Shown here piece by piece: positions 1-11,880 of a DNA stretch of 64,000 nucleotides; the stretch's first letter is position 1; each line of letters begins with the position of its first letter. The DNA lies in the NCBI GenBank assembly GCA_036426205.1, contig WSYH01001181.1, positions 62,001-126,000 of the forward strand, in the 5' to 3' direction. Both the position numbers and the translations under genes were made by a program. The notes below the pieces were generated by a model. It was given only the letters and a program-made list of their open reading frames with translations, was not told the origin of the DNA and did no database searches. This DNA comes from Ascaphus truei. Its lineage: Eukaryota > Chordata > Amphibia > Anura > Ascaphidae.

Positions 1-66
1 CATTTACACACACACACACACATACACACACATACACACACACATAAACACACACACACACACACA
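1..66. repeat. (CA)n microsatellite
   Basis: Interrupted run of CA dinucleotides with occasional TA or AA steps, seen directly. The sequence after it to about 160 is AT-rich and unremarkable. Confidence 0.95.
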
Positions 67-166
67 TGTAACAAGGACTAATTGTAGTATAATGTAATAC
101 AATAAATAAACTAATGTCAAAAATGAATGTTGTTCTTACTAGGAATTTATTCATTTATTTAAAAAG

Positions 167-219
167 CGGGTCTGGGGGCGGGTCTGGGGGTGGGGCTGGG
201 GTCGGTTCTGGGGGCGGGC
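167..219 (+). repeat. G-rich short tandem array
   Basis: Four to five imperfect copies of a 12-14 bp unit of the form GGGTCTGGGGGC. The many runs of three or more G could form a G-quadruplex. Its origin is unknown; it lies between a CA microsatellite and a TA microsatellite (about 287-345). Confidence 0.8.
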
Positions 220-286
220 TAGGTTGCAAGTAGATTTTTTGTTCAGCGAGTAGATTTTTGGGTGATTTGTCGACCACTGCTTATAC

Positions 287-312
287 GCATATATATATAT
301 ATATGTGGTTAT

Positions 313-345
<33 letters not shown>
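287..345. repeat. (TA)n microsatellite
   Basis: Two TA runs separated by GTGGTTATT. The right edge coincides with the point where similarity to the LTR family described at 4171-5807 begins. Confidence 0.9.
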
Positions 346-2712
346 TTGTGGTTATTTTGGGGGTTCAATATGAGCTTATAGGGGTCCTGTATGTTTAGCA
401 CTCCAGCTATGTAATAAAGCTGGGAGGATTTTATTTGTGTATTTGTAAAAGTCAGGTTTGACAGAGTGCCAGGGATAAGGCTAGTTAGAATTGGGAACAT
501 ATATTCTTATTCTATCCCTGACACCGGACCAGGAGACTTAGACATGTTTAAACACAAAGTATAGAGTCAAGGTATAGTTTATTAAAGATTTTATTTGATA
601 AATGTATATGCTTGTACCTATGTATATGTGACTGTGGGATTTCCAAGTCTGTGGTTCCTAGAGACCAGATGGCTTGGCGCCACTGAGTCTGCTCAAGACC
701 AGGAGTTGAAAGCCTCAGGGATGCCTCAGGTATTAGAACAGGAGGAGTACGGTAGTTATCTCTGAGTACCCCCCTCTTGGTCTAACAAAGAGTTATCCGG
801 TGACCATTTGCCCATTCCCAGACTCTGCACAGCCTGGACAGTGGGTGGGCTCGATATGCTAAGAGGCAGAATTGCCAGGTTGGCGCATGTCCCTTAGCAG
901 AATCAAAATCGGTGCCCGCCCGGCTTCAATATACCGGAATCATGATGATAGGCTGTAGTAGTTTCTGAATTGGACACCAAAACCTATTAGAAACCTTGCA
1001 GCTGTTACAGTTGTGCTTGATACAAACCAGGACCGGCTGCGGGGCTGAGGTGGGGTTACATAATCACTGACCTTAGACCACGTAGTCGGATCCGGAATGC
1101 GCAGTTCGTAGTCATTCATAGAAGGGCCAGGAGTGGAGAAGGCAGCATCGTCGTTATTCAGGCAGGAGTTCGGCAATGGGTAGAGAGGAGCTCTCTGCTT
1201 CAGCGTAGCAGCATGAGTGCGGGAGTGACCTCTGCACGAGGAGCAGCCTCGGCCCATGATGCCGGTCTTTGTAGGAGGAGACAGCAGGCTGGCCGAAGAA
1301 CACCGCGGGGCAGCGCCGGGGAAAAACCAGCGCTTCAGCACAGGAGTCCAAAACAGGTCACTGCGTGGAGAGTAGCAGCAGGCCTAAGGAAATTAAAGGT
1401 AACCTCTGCTAGGGGAGAATGCCGCAGGTAACACGAACCAGTGCTGGCAAACCAGCTCTTCAGAACAGGAGTCCAAAACAGGCCTCTGCGTGGGGAGTAG
1501 CAGCAGACCTCAGGAACACAGGAACACAGACCTCTGCATGGAGAGTAGCAGCAGGTCTCGGGATACTCAGGAACTAATAAAGAGAACTAGAAAGGTTAGT
1601 TCACAAATGAAGCAAGCCAGGAGGCTTGTGGCAGAACACAGTAACGTCCATAGAAGGATTATGCTCAGCCCTGAATCAGTGCCAAAGCCCAGCATATAAC
1701 GGGCGGTGAGCCAATCACAGGAGGGAGGTGTGTGAGCATTCCTCCAATGACGGAGCACAGGGCTGAAGCTGCAATGAGAGGCAGCACATGTGCCATTGAT
1801 TGCCAGAGGGAGACTTTGTAACCTGCAGAGTTCTGCAAGGCTAGAAGCAAAGCCAGGAGCGGATTCCTTACAGCAACCAATCAAGACAGATTCCAAGCGC
1901 CAAACCAACAGTGGCAAATTCAAGATACAAAAAAGATGCTCTGAGGAAATAGACGTGAGCCAGCTTCAGAAATTTCACGGCGAGAATTTTCTAAGTCCTT
2001 CATTTCAGGGGCCAAGTTCTGAAAATGGAACGTAGCTGTCGCGGCTGGAACTGCATGCCGAATTGAGTTCCAGGACTTTTGTGAGTACCTCACAGTCATT
2101 GGGAAAGGCTCCTACAGACGTCAGTTGTTAACATTTCATTCCAAGAAAGTTTTTTTCATTAGCCCCAATCCCAGTAAGTGTGTTTTCAGTGCAAATTGTG
2201 TTATATTGTGTGTATGTCTTTTTGTGGAATAAATTACCATGTACTGCACCGATACACTTTATTCGAGCAAATACCCAGTATATACCTGGCAGATACCTGG
2301 AATGCGCCGCTCCTCACCTCTGACAAGCCCCGTTGCGTTTGCCTTCCCAGCCTGGGTTCATGCCTGGCTGACGGGTGGCTGATCTGTTAAATGATAATGA
2401 TTAGGATTTAATAGGCTGCAATGCTTCGTGTGTCTACCAGATGGCATAAATTCATGAATTGTAATGCAGTATATATATATATATACTGTGCAGTATTGCA
2501 GCCAGCGGGAATAAAATGCTTCAATCCCTGCCTGGAAAATAACCCAATGCACTCGGGCAGAAAACAGTCACAAACCTCAATACACCCGGGTATACCCGAA
2601 TTCGTGGGACTAGCCGAGCTCGAATAAAGTGTGTCGCCAGTGTATTTTACCTCTTTGTCTTGGTCAATCAAATGATCCCGGTATAAAAGGTGTTAATAAA
2701 CCTCCCATGACA
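346..2712 (+). mobile_element. Ty3/gypsy-type LTR, 5'-truncated (copy 1 of a 1.5-1.6 kb family)
   Basis: From about 346 this segment aligns by eye with the solo LTR at 4171-5807. Shared blocks include CTCCAGCTAT, AGTCAGGTTTG, GAGACCA..TGGCT, TTGAAAGCCTCAG, GCCAGGTTG.CGCATG, GGCAAATTC and the 3' block CCAGTAAGTGTGTTTT followed by an AATAAA-type signal and GATCCCGGTA. It ends in CCCATGACA, matching the TG...CA rule for LTR ends. The expected first ~480 bases are absent. It is interrupted at 1003-1872 by another LTR; without that, its length agrees with the family. Whether it was the 5' LTR of the gag-bearing element that follows or a solo copy cannot be decided here. Confidence 0.6.
1003..1872 (-). 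mobile_element. probable solo LTR nested in LTR copy 1
   Basis: The segment is missing from the homologous position of the LTR at 4171-5807, so it is an insertion. Read on the minus strand it starts TGTAAGGAATCC and ends CTGTAACA, a canonical TG...CA pair. It is flanked by GCAGC (998-1002) and GCAAC (1873-1877), a 5-bp TSD with one mismatch. It contains direct repeats of about 58 bp with ~122 bp period (about 1331-1388 and 1454-1512, part copy near 1523-1560). No coding capacity is credible. Confidence 0.55.
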
Positions 2713-3111
2713 TTGTGCAGTTTGCCTGTCGTGCAGATTCCTTCCAGCCCTACCGAGACTCCGACCAGCCTAGGCCCCCTCGGGTATCCCACAACAGCTT
2801 CGGAAAATTTGGGGATGGGACCGACGATATCGATGGGTTATTGAAAGTCTTTGAGGAACAATGTGTGAGGTTCCATGTCCTAGATAGGGACTGGATCTTA
2901 CACCTATCTCCTCTGCTATCTGGAACAGCACAGCTGTCCTTCCAGGGGATTGTCAGAGAGGACAGCCAGGACTATATTCATGTAGAGGAGGTGTTGCTCA
3001 CCCGGAATGCCCTCAATCCTGTGGTTTACAGGGAGATGCTCCGGGTATCTGAGAAAACATCCCAGGAATCCCACTTGGAGCTTGGCTCCTGGCTGGCACA
3101 GCACAATACGT
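2713..3111 (+). pseudogene. SCAN-like gag fragment of a Ty3/gypsy element (lineage E)
   Basis: Open frame of about 130 codons containing a helix-rich segment with the pattern FEEQC...W.L.LSPLLSGTAQ...Y..V...LL.R..L....YR. This resembles the capsid C-terminal or SCAN-type region of Gmr1-like gypsy gag proteins. It starts directly after LTR copy 1, and its frame runs a few codons into the next LTR, where it stops. Function in life would be capsid assembly of the element. The matching integrase of this lineage probably lies at 18440-20150, on the far side of lineage A. The family call comes from pattern recognition and is moderate. Confidence 0.55.
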
Positions 3112-3590
3112 TGTTATGTTCTAGCCTGCAGTAGCCACGCTTATCCACTGGGACTGCTGCTACTCTGCTAACTCTCTCAATGTCATGTTCTAGCCTGCAG
3201 TACCCATGCTTATCCACGGGACTGCTTCTACTCTGTTAGCTCTTTTATGGAACATTCCGGACCCTCAAACCTGACACCTCTGAACCTGTGCTCTAACTCT
3301 CAGCCTGCCTATATAATCTTCCCCTTCCTGTCTGTCAGTGCCTATTTATACTGGTCCTCAGCTCCTCCTAGGTTCCTGTGTTTACTGCTGTTGCTTTTGC
3401 TATTATTCTTTTTTCTTTGTTGTCGACCTCTTCTTGTGACCCTGACCATGCTACCTGCGCCTGCCTCCCTCTGCTCATGACCCTGACAATGCTACTTCCG
3501 CCTGCCTCTGACCACTGCTTGTGATCCTGACCATGCTCCCTGCTGCTCCTGTCACTGGGATCCACTCTAGCCATAGATCACCCCTTGACA
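3112..3590 (+). mobile_element. 5' LTR of Ty3/gypsy lineage A
   Basis: Segment from TGTTATGTTC to CCCCTTGACA lying directly upstream of a gypsy gag frame. The first ~70 bases occur twice in tandem (3112-3180 and 3182-3250, both beginning TGTYATGTTCTAGCCTGCAG). The remainder is pyrimidine-rich with repeated CCTGACCATGCT motifs. No matching 3' LTR is seen downstream of the integrase near 18440, so the element is 3'-truncated. Confidence 0.6.
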
Positions 3591-4170
3591 GAACAAACTG
3601 GCCCTACCATTGATTTCCGCTGGAACAGACCTGACCCAGGCCAGCAGATTATTGACTTGCAAAGTGCCATGTTTGGCTACCAAGAAAAACAAGGACATGT
3701 TTACAACCAGCTTGGCCACGTGGAAGCTGAAGAACATGAACTGTGTGCCGGCCTAACCGCTGTGCCTGCTCAAAACACAGTGCCTGTGCAAACTGTGCCC
3801 CGTGTACCCCATCTGGAAAAAATTGGGGGGGGGGGGGGGGGGGAACAACCATTCCGGGGTTTCCTAAACCAATGCAAATTTCTATTTCAGTAACAGCGCA
3901 CAATCTATTATACTGAGGAGACCAAGGTGGGACTAATTATCACCCTGCTCAAGTATGAGGCCCTTGCTTTGGTCTCCCCTATGTTAGAACAGAAACACCA
4001 GCAACTAAGGTATCTCTGATTATATTGCGGAAATGAGGGATACTATCTCATCAAATGCCCAAATAAATCCAGATGGTCTTCTTTCCAGAGCCCTAAGAGA
4101 AATCAGTTGCATGCCATTTCAAAGACTGTTTTCTCTGCTTCTCAAAATAAAGGTAACCCTACTTCTCTAC
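3591..4170 (+). pseudogene. Ty3/gypsy gag remnant (lineage A)
   Basis: Frame fragments after the LTR carry typical gypsy gag signatures: a coiled N-terminal stretch (HVEAEEHELCAGL), then the capsid motif PFRGFLNQCKFLF and, after an in-frame stop, KVGLIITLL...ALA..SPMLEQ. A run of about 19 G at 3824-3842 has probably slipped. The gag is cut off by a solo LTR inserted at 4171. It would have formed the capsid of the element; it is now non-functional. Confidence 0.7.
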
Positions 4171-5807
4171 TGTGACAGTGAGGGGGTAACCAGGCTCACA
4201 ACGAAGGTTAAGCCCACTTGGTTACCCCTGATCAATGTATTGGGATTCTGGAGTTTCAGCTCTTGAGCCCAGTGTTTGTCAAATGCATTGTGTAAAATTA
4301 TGCGACAATAAAGAATTTTCTGTGTTTTACCTCTCCAGGTGGGCCAGCAAGCAGAGATTGCTAGGCTATGAGTTTCAGGGTGGGTTTTGCGGGGAAAGTC
4401 TTATCCGATTGTAACTAGGTAGTCGGGGTCCAGAGTTGCTGGATACCCCAATAATGTACCCGGGAATCAGATCAGAATCCCGGATATATATAGGCATAAT
4501 GCTCTGGTCAAAATCCTGCACCGCTAGGATTCCCTGCTTCAGCACAGACCAGAAAGGTAAATGGGGCATAGGGATGTGTGGTATCCCTGAAATGGTAAAT
4601 GTGTCCCTAATATATGGGGGGTGCCCAGTTGACCCTTATCACCCAGAACCTGGTATAGGGGTTCTGGGGTGCTCCAGCTATACATAAGGTTGAGAGCATT
4701 TTAAAAGGTGAAGTCAGGTTTGCAGTGTGTGAGGGATATAGCTAGTGGGAATAAAAGTACAGATTCTCATTCTACCACTCATAACCAAAAGACTTAGTAA
4801 GTATAATAGTGTAAAGCATATTTTATTTAACAGGAATGTTTAAAGTGTATAATGCTTGTGCACAATATATGAGCTGGGGACTTCCAGGTCCATGGTTCCA
4901 AGAGACCATGTGGCTACCAAGCTTGGTGCTATCAAGTCTGCTTGGGTCCCGGACTTGAAAGCCTCAGAGGTTGCCAGGTGTGAAAGCCATTTTGGCAGAA
5001 GAGTTAGCCTCAAGTACTCACGACCTGGGATGAATGGAAGTCATCGGACCACAATTTGCCCCAGCCCAGACTTTGAGGAGCCTAAGTCCGTGAGTGGCTT
5101 CTGTCTGACAAGTGGCAGAGGTGCCAGGTTGACGCATGCCCTTGTCAGATTCTGAATCCACGCTTGCCCAGCTTAGATAGACTGGCAGCGCTCTGATAGG
5201 CTGTTAGGATTATTCCCACACTCAGATTGGCTGTAGTATTTCATGAATGAACTCTGAAATACAATAAGAAACCCTCAGCCAATCCGGGCGAGAGATTCTA
5301 AGCGCAAGAACATCAGCGGCAAATTCGAATGTCCAAAAAGATGCTCTTGGAGAAATAGCACCGAGTCGGCTTCAGAAATTTCAAGTCTAAATATTTTCTG
5401 TCCCACTTTTCGGGGCAAAGCTCCAAGAATAGAATGCAGTGATCGTGGCTGGAATTGCAAGCCGAAAACAGTTAAAGGACGTTTGGTACTAACTCCCATT
5501 CAAGGGATTTCGGCATTTCTGTAAGAAAGAGAGCAGACGGCGTCAGGAACTTCATGCTGATTTGAGTTCCAGGACATTTTGGGATAAGTCCCAGTCAACC
5601 TAAAGACTTTGTTTAATGTTCTGTTTTACCTAGGAAAGTCTAGTTTTTTAGCCCAGACCCCCAGTAAGTGTGTTTTTCTTCTATATTTTTTAATCCACTG
5701 TGCATACTTCTGTTTCAAGGAAATAAATGACAGTTTGATTTACTAACTTGTTTTGATCAGTGAATGATCCCGGTAAAAAAGGTGTAAATACCTGGTCTCC
5801 TTTGACA
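4171..5807 (+). mobile_element. solo LTR (copy 2 of the 1.5-1.6 kb family), TSD TCTAC
   Basis: Begins TGTGACAGTGAGGGG and ends CTCCTTTGACA, with the perfect 5-bp duplication TCTAC at 4166-4170 and 5808-5812. Length is 1637 bp. It includes an AATAAA-like signal about 50 bp after the CCAGTAAGTGTG block near 5660, consistent with the R region. No internal domain is present, so it is a solo LTR left by LTR-LTR recombination. It separates gag from protease of lineage A. This is the best preserved uninterrupted copy of the family in the window and serves as the reference for copies 1, 3 and 4. Confidence 0.85.
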
Positions 5808-5812
5808 TCTAC

Positions 5813-6223
5813 ATCCAAACATCCTAGTCCCTATTATAATCGAGGAGGGAACACATTGTTTTTCAACCACAGTAATGGTCGGCTCAGGGGTAGCAGGGAA
5901 TTTTATGGACATAGAATTCTCAAACAGCTATGCGTTACCTTTTATAGCCAAGGAACTGCCAGAAAAGATGGAAGTTGTTAACGTTCTCCTTTGAGCTCTG
6001 GACCTGTTACCCATGAAACAAGTAACTTAACACTAATCAGAGAGCCCAATCATCAGGAGAATATTTCATTTAGTCTCATTACTTCACCTTTGTTTCCAGT
6101 GATTCTGGGAATTTCATGCTCATGATCCCCAACCCACTAATTGACTGGAAAACCAAGACACTCATGTTTCCCTCGGAGCACTGACAGCTAGCCTGTCTAC
6201 CTAAAACTCCTATACCAGAGTTT
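5813..6223 (+). pseudogene. Ty3/gypsy protease region remnant (lineage A)
   Basis: One frame reads MVGSGVAGNFMD followed by ALPFIAKELP, which matches the aspartic protease DSGAAGNFMD region of gypsy elements with the first residues altered. Stops and a frameshift are present. The role was Gag-Pol processing. It continues into the RT pseudogene that follows. Confidence 0.65.
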
Positions 6224-6733
6224 GTGGGAATACATAAGATTTCCTCGTCCCAAGAAAATCTACTGCCAACTCCATACTCTGAGTTTTTGGATGTGTGTGA
6301 CAAGAAGAACGCAGATATGCTTCCCCCACAGCGTTCTAATAACTGCGCCATGGAATTATTACCGGGTCTTGCCATTCCGTTCGGAAGAATCTATTCCCAC
6401 TCAGAACCAGAATTGAAGGTCCTCAATGACTACCTACAGGACAACATGTCGAAATGTTTCATCCAACACTGTACTTCCCCAGCAGGTGCTGCTCTCTTCT
6501 TCGTGTCAAAGAAAGACGGTTCTCTACATCCCTGCATTGACTATCGGGAACTAAATAAGATCACAGTGAAGAACAGGTATCCGTTACCTCTGATTCCCAA
6601 ACTATTGGAACAAATTTGGTCAGCCAAGATCTTTACCAAATAAGATCTCCGAGAGGGTGACGAGTGGAAGACAGCCTTCCAAAACTGTTATAGGCACAAT
6701 GAATACCTGGTGATGCCTTTTGGACTCTGTAAT
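6224..6733 (+). pseudogene. Ty3/gypsy reverse transcriptase, N-terminal half (lineage A)
   Basis: Clear RT blocks: NCAMELLPG...P.GRIY.HSEPE, SPAGAALFFVSKKDGSLHPCIDYRELN, KNRYPLPLIPKLLEQI...IFTK. A stop follows, then [10 protein letters not shown] and MPFGLCN. About nine residues usually found between IFTK-DL and REGDEW are missing, and there is an in-frame stop, so the copy is dead. The reading frame is cut after FGLCN by LTR copy 3, at the TSD GTAAT (6729-6733). The homologous continuation begins at 16644. Confidence 0.9.
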
Positions 6734-9499
6734 TATGGCGGTGAGAGGGTTAACAGGCCAATAATAAAGGTATTGTGCCTGGCTGGTTAACCCTAAACTG
6801 TGTTGGGACAGAAGGGGTTAAAATGTATTGGACCATCAGCCTATGGTTTCCCCTACACTATCTTTTTGTCCCTGTTTTGCAGCTAAGAAGCTAGCTGCAG
6901 TTACACTGAATGAATGAAAATGTGCTAACTGTATTTGTGACACAAGGGGGAGTTTCTAGTGCTGAACCAAGCGCTAAGTGAAGAAGCGTGCTGGTGAATA
7001 AGTGGCTGCTTTGAAGCATAGGGATCACTTCCTAAGCTGTAGACCTCTAAACCGCAAGGACAATTGGATAAGTGGTTTGCGGTCTTGCTGAAGTGCCTTC
7101 TTGTTAAAATGTATCCAGCGGTTTTGTTATCCCCTTAAGATGAATTATTGGCGTATGTCTGCGGTTACCGATCAAAAGCCAGCACAGATACATTGTATGC
7201 CGGCTTGTAACCCAGACCAATTATAGGTCAAACCGCAAACCACATCACAGAGCCCATTCAATTAAGTGGATAACCTGCGCTAGGAAAGAGCTAGCTCTCT
7301 AATTTTTGGAGTGCAATCAGTTACACGTGTACCATGAACATACATATGAATTTTAAATTTGTTACATATGCAGAACATACATTTATAACCATACTGTATT
7401 TCAATGGTGATTTAAACGCAAAGGCAGGAAACCCTTTCTGCCGGTCCGGCAATGAATCTATTAACATGCCCCTATGTTATGGATGAATGAGCTGAGGGAT
7501 TTTTCATCTCTGGACTTCAAAGGGCACCCTGCTAAGGTGGTGCCCCAGTGTCAAGAGACGTCTGAAGTTGAAAAGCCTCAGAGACCCAAAGCGTAAGGAT
7601 GGCCAGGATATTGTAAGTACCAGATACCGGTGTGAAGTATGGGCACTTCACACTTGGTAGCCAAACTCCAGACTTACTGTCGCCAGGTAAGAGGTTGGGC
7701 CCAGTATGCTAAGTAGCTCAGGTGTGAGGTTAACGCATGCTCTGTGCAAACCGGGAAGCAACTTCTGCCCTCTTTGTAAGGTACTGGCAAGTCTGGGACA
7801 GGTGGGGAAAATTATTCCCATGAGAGGATTTGGTGTATATGTTAGGTATAGGACCCTTAACCCTATAAAAATGCCTGCAGCCCAGTCCCAGAGAGATTCA
7901 CCTAAGATCAACCAAGAAACGTCCAAGGTTTAGCGTCAGAGGATCCGGAGTGTGAGGGGTTAACATACATCGTAACGAAGATTTGCACCCTCTTCCAGAA
8001 TTCGTTTAAGCTAAGGATTCCCAAATGAATCCTGTAAGAACTTTACAATAGAATTCCTTTTGGAAGAGATATAGGGCTGGCAAGTTGCGCCACTAGCCAA
8101 AGATTGCCAAAGGACTCAAATCGCGCACCCACTTGCATGCGTGCAGGGGTGCCCAGAGACTTTGATTCACTCTGTGGACATTTGATTTCGTTTCCCCATC
8201 CCAGTAAGTGTTTTTTTGACTGTAATTGTGAATATTGTGTGTTTGTCTTAAAAGAAAATAAATTACGATTTATTTTGCCCATCTTGTGTGCTCAATCCAG
8301 AATCCCGGTGTCACGGTAACTTGTGAAGGGATATAATATACACAAAATCTCTGGGTTGAATTGAACACGAGTTAGATATAATAAATATAGTTTATTCCTT
8401 AAAGAAGGTGAACACACAGGATTATACAAATAACATACAAGATATAGCACTTACTCAGGGTTTGGGGCAATGAAGCAATCAGGATCTGGATTGGCAATTC
8501 ATTCAGGACCAGGAATCAAGTAGTTGGTAAAAACGAAGACAATGGGCATAGGGCTGACACTGGTTTATATGGGATTTCAGTCATATACCCTGGCATTGGG
8601 TGCAAGACATTGGATGACAATTATCTGTACCAAATCCCCCTTTGCCAGCTAACGTGGGAAGCATTGTTGGATCATGCCCCAAGTTAGTTGGCACATGCGC
8701 ATATCTGGCCCTTGGGATCTCATTTCTCTAGCCCCACTCTAAAGTCAGGGCGCCTAAAAGTCTTCCAGACTTGTATCTGGTCAGGAAACCCTTTGTCTGT
8801 AAGTGTGAATTATGGCACTTACAGACCACTCAGGCTCTGCGTTTCTCCCTGCCCTATTGTACACAATCAGAGAAGTCAAGTTTTTGATCAGGGGGCTGTT
8901 GTAGACAAAGGGTCACCCTCCTGAACATTAACATAAAGCAGAGCCAGAAACTTTCCTGGGCTTTTATACCAGCCTTGCAAAACAGTATATTCTGTAATAT
9001 CTACACATATTAAAATAAACCTTTCGGCTGGGCCGAGCGGGTTGAAACTTGCCAGACCCTCATGCCGGAGGGGACTCTCCAGGGTGGCCAAGTTTCAGCT
9101 CGCTGTGACCCACCGAACCGAAGTTACACAATTGCAGTTTTAAAAGCACTTTTGAACACAAGGCTTTTTTCTGCCATGCAAGTCAATGGCAGAAACCCAA
9201 ACTTTACAATTATCCTGACTCCGTTCTGTTTCCCAGAGAGGGTCGGTATTTGCCATGCAATCCTGCTGGAACAAGGACTACATGGTGGCCTAGTCTCAGC
9301 CCTCTATGTTGAACAGAACCGGAGTTATGGGTTATAGGTTTCTGCTCATTCTGACAGCCGTTTTTACTCGCGGCTTTTACCTCCGCCATTAGAGTCTAAG
9401 GTGCGACCCTTATAACGAGCGCGACCCTTTACCGGGGTCATTAACTCTCGGACCCGGTTGGGGTCGTGTGAGGGGGTTCCTAGGGTCTAGGGGCAAAAA

Positions 9500-11880
9500 C
9501 ACAAGAAAAATGGGGGAGCACAGTGTGAGGAAGGATGGATTAAGGTGTATCTTCTTTAGCTGATGATCAATGTGATGAAAACACCTCTATTAAGACATCA
9601 GCTTATGGGGTGGACTCAATAGGTGGGGGGGGAAACATACAAACTCGTGTGTATGGAGGTGAAGAAATAAAATGAATAAATAACTTACACGGCCTTATGT
9701 AAGTTCTATCACATCAAGGTTTCTTTGACTCTCAGATCTTCTTTGGGATGGGGATTTTTCTTCTGTTGTGTCTTTATCTTTCGCTGGATCTTGAGTGTTC
9801 CTCGTCGTGTAGGTGACTCCTTACCGGTGGTTTTCCTCTCATGAAAATGAAAAGGAAGTTAAATCGATAGACATGCAAACGACAGCTATACTACGGGGAG
9901 GGAATGGGAGGACAATAGAGCGTTATGCTATTATGATATTGTAATGTTACAATATTCGTCACTCACACGGGCTAATGTGAGTGTTCTCCTGTAATGGTAT
10001 CTTGATATCACCTTTGCCAAATAGTAAAAAAATGGTACACGGCACCAGATGTGGGGGTACGTTGCTATCTTGCAGTTTTTTCAGATAGATGGGTGGGTTT
10101 AACCGTATGGTCACCGGACTGTGGGACACTGCTACTGACAGTATGTAATGAGCTTTATTAAAAATACAAAATGAATGCACAGAATAGAATAAAACAAATG
10201 GTGAAGCTTAAAAATGAGAAGCAACTGTTGCTTCTGGTAAAACTAACAAAAAAACAACATAGGGAGTCGCTCAGTGGTAGGTGGTAGGTGGTCTCTTTCT
10301 CCGCGTCCGGATAGAGAGCTACAACGTCACCTCTGGCTCCTCTATGATGACTGCAACTGTCCCAAGTGATGAGCTACGCGTTTCGCCCTCAGGCTCGTTG
10401 AATGTGGAAGGGCAAGGTACTTGCTGTTTTATGAGCTAGTTGGCCAATGTCTGTCTTGCTTCAATCTATGTCTTCATCTTGAAGCGACGGAGCGCCGCCA
10501 TCTTTGCTAATGCGCTCATCCTATAGTGAGTTGCGTGCGCATCTGTTGTAATGTCCCTGTGCGACGGGATCTTGATTAGGTGCGTGCGCATCCTTGGATA
10601 GATGGCGCACACGCCTTACGTAGTTGTTCTGACGGGCAATGGTGAGTTCAGATTTCTCCCACAGTCTTTTCGTGTGCATGTGTTGACAGGTTGCGCGCGC
10701 ATCTGCGCATGTGACAGTCATAAGTAAAAAGTGCATCAGTCCTATGTGGTCTGTATTACATAGACCTTAGTGGTCATGGACATAGTAGAACTAATAAGAA
10801 CCCATAAAAAGTGCTGTGGGGTATACATTCCATATGTATAAATGGAAATGCATTAAAACAAAATAGTGAGTTAATAATGAAAAGGGTATATACATGTAAT
10901 TAATCTGAAAATTCAGTGTGTGTGTGTTAATATAAAGAATCAAGTGAAAAATTGATGTGTTAATAATTTTAATGTGATTTATATAATACATTGTGTAAAA
11001 ATAGTTGATTATCATGTGATAAATATTACTCACATTTTTAATGGAAGGGATAGTGTATTTGTGACTAGGGTATAATGCTTAATTTCATAATTAGAAAAAA
11101 TGTGATGTATGAAGCTAATCTTTTTGTCTTAATGTCCATGAATTAATAAAAATGAAAAAATGAATAAAAGATGAATATCCAGACGTATGCAATGTTCATA
11201 TATACAGTATGTATATGTATACAGACAGTGTTGGCACCAGTTTCGCAGGTCTGTGGTGAGAAAAAAAGGAGAAAATTAGTGAATTCGATAAACCTGTGGG
11301 GATTCTGGTGTATATTTAATATTTCAATATTATGATTAGTAGCATAGTGATGTCTGAGTTAATAATCAAATCAGTGGGATGAAAAATAGTGCAGAAGATC
11401 ACATGAAAGCCTCCAGGTCTATGTCTATGTTTAGACATCTGGGGGTCAGCGTCTTTAATTTGTAAATCCAATAAGTTTCTCATTGGCACAACTTTCTTAG
11501 CCTATCTCCGCCTCTCCAGTGATTATCTACTCTCTCTATACCTTTGTATGTCAGAGCTCCTGGGTTGCCTTCGTGAAACAGGCTAAAATGTTTAGAGACA
11601 CTGTGTGTCATGATTTGCTTGCGTATATTGCTGTGTTCCTGTACGCGGACCCTCAAGGGTCTTGAGGTACGGCCCACGTACTGGAGTCCACATGGGCATG
11701 ACAATAGATACACAATGTGATCCGTGCGACAGTTTAAAGTCTGTTTGATTTTAAACGTTTCTTTTGTTACATATGAAGTGAATTCTGTTCTTTCTCCCTT
11801 AGAAACCTGCTTGCATGCCTTGCATCCAAAGCATTCAAAGAAGCCTATCGGTGGAGGTAGCAAACTCTGGATCCTAGACT
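9500..11880 (-). repeat. left arm of PLE palindrome
   Basis: Reverse complement of about 13031-15714. Matching landmarks are the hairpins at 9682-9705 and 9960-9983 versus 15515-15538 and 15237-15260, the common frame reading MHSFCIFNKAHYILS on both arms, and the nuclease frame. Divergence is limited to scattered substitutions and small indels plus the MITE on the other arm. Confidence 0.9.
11480..11863 (-). CDS. GIY-YIG endonuclease domain of PLE, inverted copy (open)
   Basis: A 127-codon open frame with a cysteine pair motif (CFGCKAC), then DHIVYLLSCPCGLQYVGRT, SRPLRVRVQEH, and the C-terminal GIERVDNHWRGGDRLRKL. This is the GIY-YIG nuclease appended to the RT of Penelope-like elements, used for target nicking. 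Only the nuclease portion is present because the arm ends at the palindrome centre. Unlike the forward copy at 12912-13486 this one has no internal break. It is not expected to work alone, since it lacks the RT. Confidence 0.8.
   Translation of the reverse strand: MLPPPIGFFECFGCKACKQVSKGERTEFTSYVTKETFKIKQTLNCRTDHIVYLLSCPCGLQYVGRTSRPLRVRVQEHSNIRKQIMTHSVSKHFSLFHEGNPGALTYKGIERVDNHWRGGDRLRKLCQ

Noticed and set aside
1331..1560. CRISPR-like or minisatellite array at 1.3-1.56 kb
   Set aside because: Only two to three imperfect copies, 58 bp long, inside a vertebrate LTR; no CRISPR context.
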